Below are positions 62,357 through 64,000 of a stretch of 64,000 nucleotides of DNA, one piece after another. Each line of letters starts with the position of its first letter. Position 1 is the stretch's first letter. This DNA comes from Elusimicrobiaceae bacterium. GTDB taxonomy: Bacteria; Elusimicrobiota; Elusimicrobia; Elusimicrobiales; Elusimicrobiaceae. The notes below the pieces were generated by a model. The model saw only the letters and a program-made list of their open reading frames with translations, did not search any database and was not told the DNA's origin. The stretch spans positions 1 through 64,000 of the forward strand of contig JAGCWX010000028.1 in NCBI GenBank assembly GCA_017961585.1, in the 5' to 3' direction. Position numbers and translations under genes: made by a program.

Positions 62357-63087
62357 AGAGAAGTTTCCTCTTTACAGGCAGATTGTTCACACGTGTTACG
62401 AAATGCACACTGCGCACAATATTCGCTACACGCCGGGAATTGCCCCGCTTCTATTTTTTTACCTACTTCAATAAAAGTATCTAAAATTTGTTGTTCATTA
62501 AATGCTTCAAACGGCGCACTTTGCGTTTGATTAAAAGCCATAAAGTAATAAGTTACTTTGCCTTTTTGCATATTCCACGCACGCCGGGCACCCACGGAAT
62601 AAATCCCCAATTGTAACGAATCGGTTACCGGGAGGGTTAAATCCACGTCCGTACCGGTTTTATAGTCAATCACTTCCCAGGAACCGTCCGGGTGCTTATC
62701 AATGCGGTCAATTTTTCCACGGAATGTCCAACCATCTTGTTCAAAAATAAATTCCCGCTCGGTGCTGTCCACCGTAGTTTTGCGCTGATATTCCGCTTGT
62801 TCGTAATCTTCCAGCATTTTTTTGCCCTTGAGGTACCACTCCATTTGCTCCCCGGCAGTGGCGTACCCGGCGCTGAGCCAACAATCATCATAATAGGACA
62901 AAATTTCGGAGGGATCGTTGCTGTTTGCGTGATATGCCTCCAACGCCCGGTGCAATGAAACCCCCAGCGAGGAAGCGGGCACAAGCCCTTCACGCTTGCC
63001 GTCTATGTACTTGTATTTGTAAAGTAGCGGGCACTCATTATAAGTTTTAATTTTAGAGTAATTGAGTTCGTGCACGTCACTGTACAT
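62353..63087 (-). CDS. RecB-family PD-(D/E)XK nuclease with Cys cluster
   Basis: 244 residues. The N-terminal YSKIKTYNECPLLYKYKY carries the first Cys, GKIDRIDKHPDGSWEVIDYKTG (in part) gives the Asp and DYK active site, and the C-terminal CSEYCAQCAFRNTC gives the remaining Cys for an Fe-S cluster, as in Cas4 and AddB nuclease domains. There are no cas genes, so it is a stand-alone DNA nuclease of unknown role. GGGAGG lies 6-7 nt before the ATG. It overlaps rsmD by 11 bases and proB by 4 bases. Confidence 0.85.
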   Translation of the reverse strand: MYSDVHELNYSKIKTYNECPLLYKYKYIDGKREGLVPASSLGVSLHRALEAYHANSNDPSEILSYYDDCWLSAGYATAGEQMEWYLKGKKMLEDYEQAEYQRKTTVDSTEREFIFEQDGWTFRGKIDRIDKHPDGSWEVIDYKTGTDVDLTLPVTDSLQLGIYSVGARRAWNMQKGKVTYYFMAFNQTQSAPFEAFNEQQILDTFIEVGKKIEAGQFPACSEYCAQCAFRNTCEQSACKEETSL

Positions 63088-63673
63088 GGGAGTCCTCCCG
63101 CGTGTGACGAATAAAACGGACTAACGTATCCCCGTATTTCTCGGTACGAAACACTTCATAACCAGCCGGGATGGCGAATTCTTCCGTTTTGTGCGTTTGA
63201 ATAACGAGCAACCCGTTCGGCGCCAACAAATCCGCATCTGCTACATTTTTAAGCGAGGGCTCAGAAAATGCAAGCATTTTATTGTTAATATCGCGGTAGG
63301 GCGGACCCATAAAAATGATATCATAACCGTCGTTATCGCTATAAGCCAGCAACCAATCAAGCGGTTTTAAAATATCTCCACGCAGCACTTTGGCACGGTC
63401 TTCAAACCCCAAATGCACCAAATTGCGGTGGATATTTTTAATACAGGCGGGCTCTTTTTCCACCATGACGGCTTTTAAAGCCCCCCGGCTCAGTGCCTCT
63501 AGCGACACATTCCCTGTACCGGCAAATAAATCCAAAAATTTAGCCCCGGTAATACGCGGACGCAAAATATCAAACAGGGATTGTTTCATCCGGTCAGAAA
63601 TCGGTTTTACGGGCAAATTTTTAGATACAGAAAATATTCGCCGCCCGCGGGCTGTTCCAGCAATGATACGCAT
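63077..63673 (-). CDS. rsmD: RsmD-like 16S rRNA (guanine-N2)-methyltransferase
   Basis: 198 residues. N-terminal MRIIAGTARGRRI and PISDRMKQSLFDIL (RsmD substrate region), SAM site DLFAGTGNVSLEALSRGA. The catalytic motif IV, normally (D/N/S)-PP-(F/Y), reads GPPY here, so the residue thought to position the target amine is missing. RsmD methylates G966 of 16S rRNA. AAGGAG lies 4 nt before the ATG. It follows the response regulator gene by 8 bases. Confidence 0.88.
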   Translation of the reverse strand: MRIIAGTARGRRIFSVSKNLPVKPISDRMKQSLFDILRPRITGAKFLDLFAGTGNVSLEALSRGALKAVMVEKEPACIKNIHRNLVHLGFEDRAKVLRGDILKPLDWLLAYSDNDGYDIIFMGPPYRDINNKMLAFSEPSLKNVADADLLAPNGLLVIQTHKTEEFAIPAGYEVFRTEKYGDTLVRFIRHTREDSHVQ

Positions 63674-63681
63674 AAAACTCC

Positions 63682-64000
63682 TTACAATTGGGCAATGCCT
63701 TCTTTAAGTGCATAACGCACTAATTCCGCTTGTTTATGGATACCTAATTTGCGCATGATATTGTTGCGGTGCACGTGAATGGTATTCAACGAAAGCGTAA
63801 AATGTTTAGCTATTTGTTTGCTGCTGTATCCCTCGGCAATAAGTTGTAAAATAGCTTTCTCTTTGGGGGTCAACCGACTGGTATGTTTGCGAGGAACATC
63901 TTTTTCCAAAAATCCTTGAACTAAAAATTTGGAAATTTTCCCCCCAAAGTAAAACCGCCCGGCGGCTACTTCACGTATAGCATCCAGTAATTCATCCGCC
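63682..64000 (-). CDS. NarL/LuxR-family response regulator, C-terminal part
   Basis: The frame is open to the window edge, so only the last 105 residues are seen; an apparent start at 63909 is internal (TTG). The segment ADELLDAIREVAAGRFYFG is the end of a receiver-to-linker region, and LTPKEKAILQLIAEGYSSKQIA with NTIHVHRNNIMRKLGIHKQAELV (in part) is a LuxR-type helix-turn-helix DNA-binding domain. The target genes are unknown. It is the most upstream visible gene of the rsmD-nuclease-proBAC run. Confidence 0.92.
   Translation of the reverse strand, partial: ADELLDAIREVAAGRFYFGGKISKFLVQGFLEKDVPRKHTSRLTPKEKAILQLIAEGYSSKQIAKHFTLSLNTIHVHRNNIMRKLGIHKQAELVRYALKEGIAQL

Overview
The window looks like the chromosome of a gut-type, Gram-negative, strictly fermentative anaerobe, most likely a member of the Elusimicrobiota (Elusimicrobium-like). 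The inference rests on: many stand-alone pilin-like genes with an almost invariant class III leader ([20 protein letters not shown]), an outer membrane (BamA-like barrel, lipoprotein signals), an NADH-linked three-subunit [FeFe] hydrogenase, a membrane H+-pyrophosphatase next to glycolytic and isoprenoid genes, and a bile-salt-hydrolase-family enzyme. No rRNA, IS element, phage, plasmid origin or CRISPR array was seen. The assignment is family-level inference from memory, not a search result.

Layout. 0-4.4 kb: ankyrin protein (cut by the window edge), msrA, a MarC protein, a ClC channel and the first pilin. 4.4-10.2 kb: def, a RecB-like nuclease, an ACT protein, then a reverse operon Nif3-M20 peptidase-pseudopilin-prepilin peptidase. 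10.2-15.7 kb: periplasmic amidase, a pilin with a hairpin over its ribosome site, and the queuosine genes tgt and queH, then a DksA-like protein. 15.7-18.6 kb: LemA-HtpX-RDD operon, tRNA-Leu(CAA) and a palindromic element holding tRNA fragments. 18.6-26.6 kb: pilin, ferritin-like protein, BamA-like protein, deaminase, hppA, then two pilins. 26.7-33.5 kb: reverse operon ruvA-ruvB-spoIID-like-queA-ispH-pfkA-rlmB. 33.5-36.1 kb: two unknown membrane proteins and another pilin. 36.1-40.2 kb: hydCBA. 40.3-49.1 kb: CorC-like protein, NAD synthetase, pilin, choloylglycine hydrolase, thioredoxin lipoprotein, M23-bactofilin-SurA-like-PfkB operon. 49.1-58.2 kb: addB-addA-ybaB-CoA-binding-aldo/keto reductase-radical SAM operon. 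58.3-64 kb: uppP, then a reverse operon response regulator-rsmD-nuclease-proB-proA-proC.

How the parts fit. Energy metabolism appears to be glycolysis (PfkA) with NADH re-oxidised through HydABC as H2, and pyrophosphate recovered as an ion gradient by HppA. Envelope genes (amidase, M23 with bactofilin, SpoIID-like, UppP, BamA-like, SurA-like) are spread through the window. Eight pilin or pseudopilin genes plus one prepilin peptidase show a heavy investment in type IV pilin-like surface or secretion filaments; four of the pilins share long cysteine-repeat tails.

The strongest unexplained signal is a pair of roughly 200-nt sequences (24614-24812 and 34824-35030) lying directly upstream of two pilin genes. 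They share short conserved blocks, while the helices between the blocks have completely different sequences that still pair (several covarying helices, one a probable pseudoknot), and both end in a hairpin plus U-run preceded by a competing pairing. I read these as a structured regulatory RNA leader that I do not recognise. A second global signal is that about 14 genes carry a -10 box (often extended TGN) exactly 6-7 nt before the start codon, which implies leaderless mRNAs. A third is a NAD synthetase whose glutaminase domain has lost two of its three catalytic residues.
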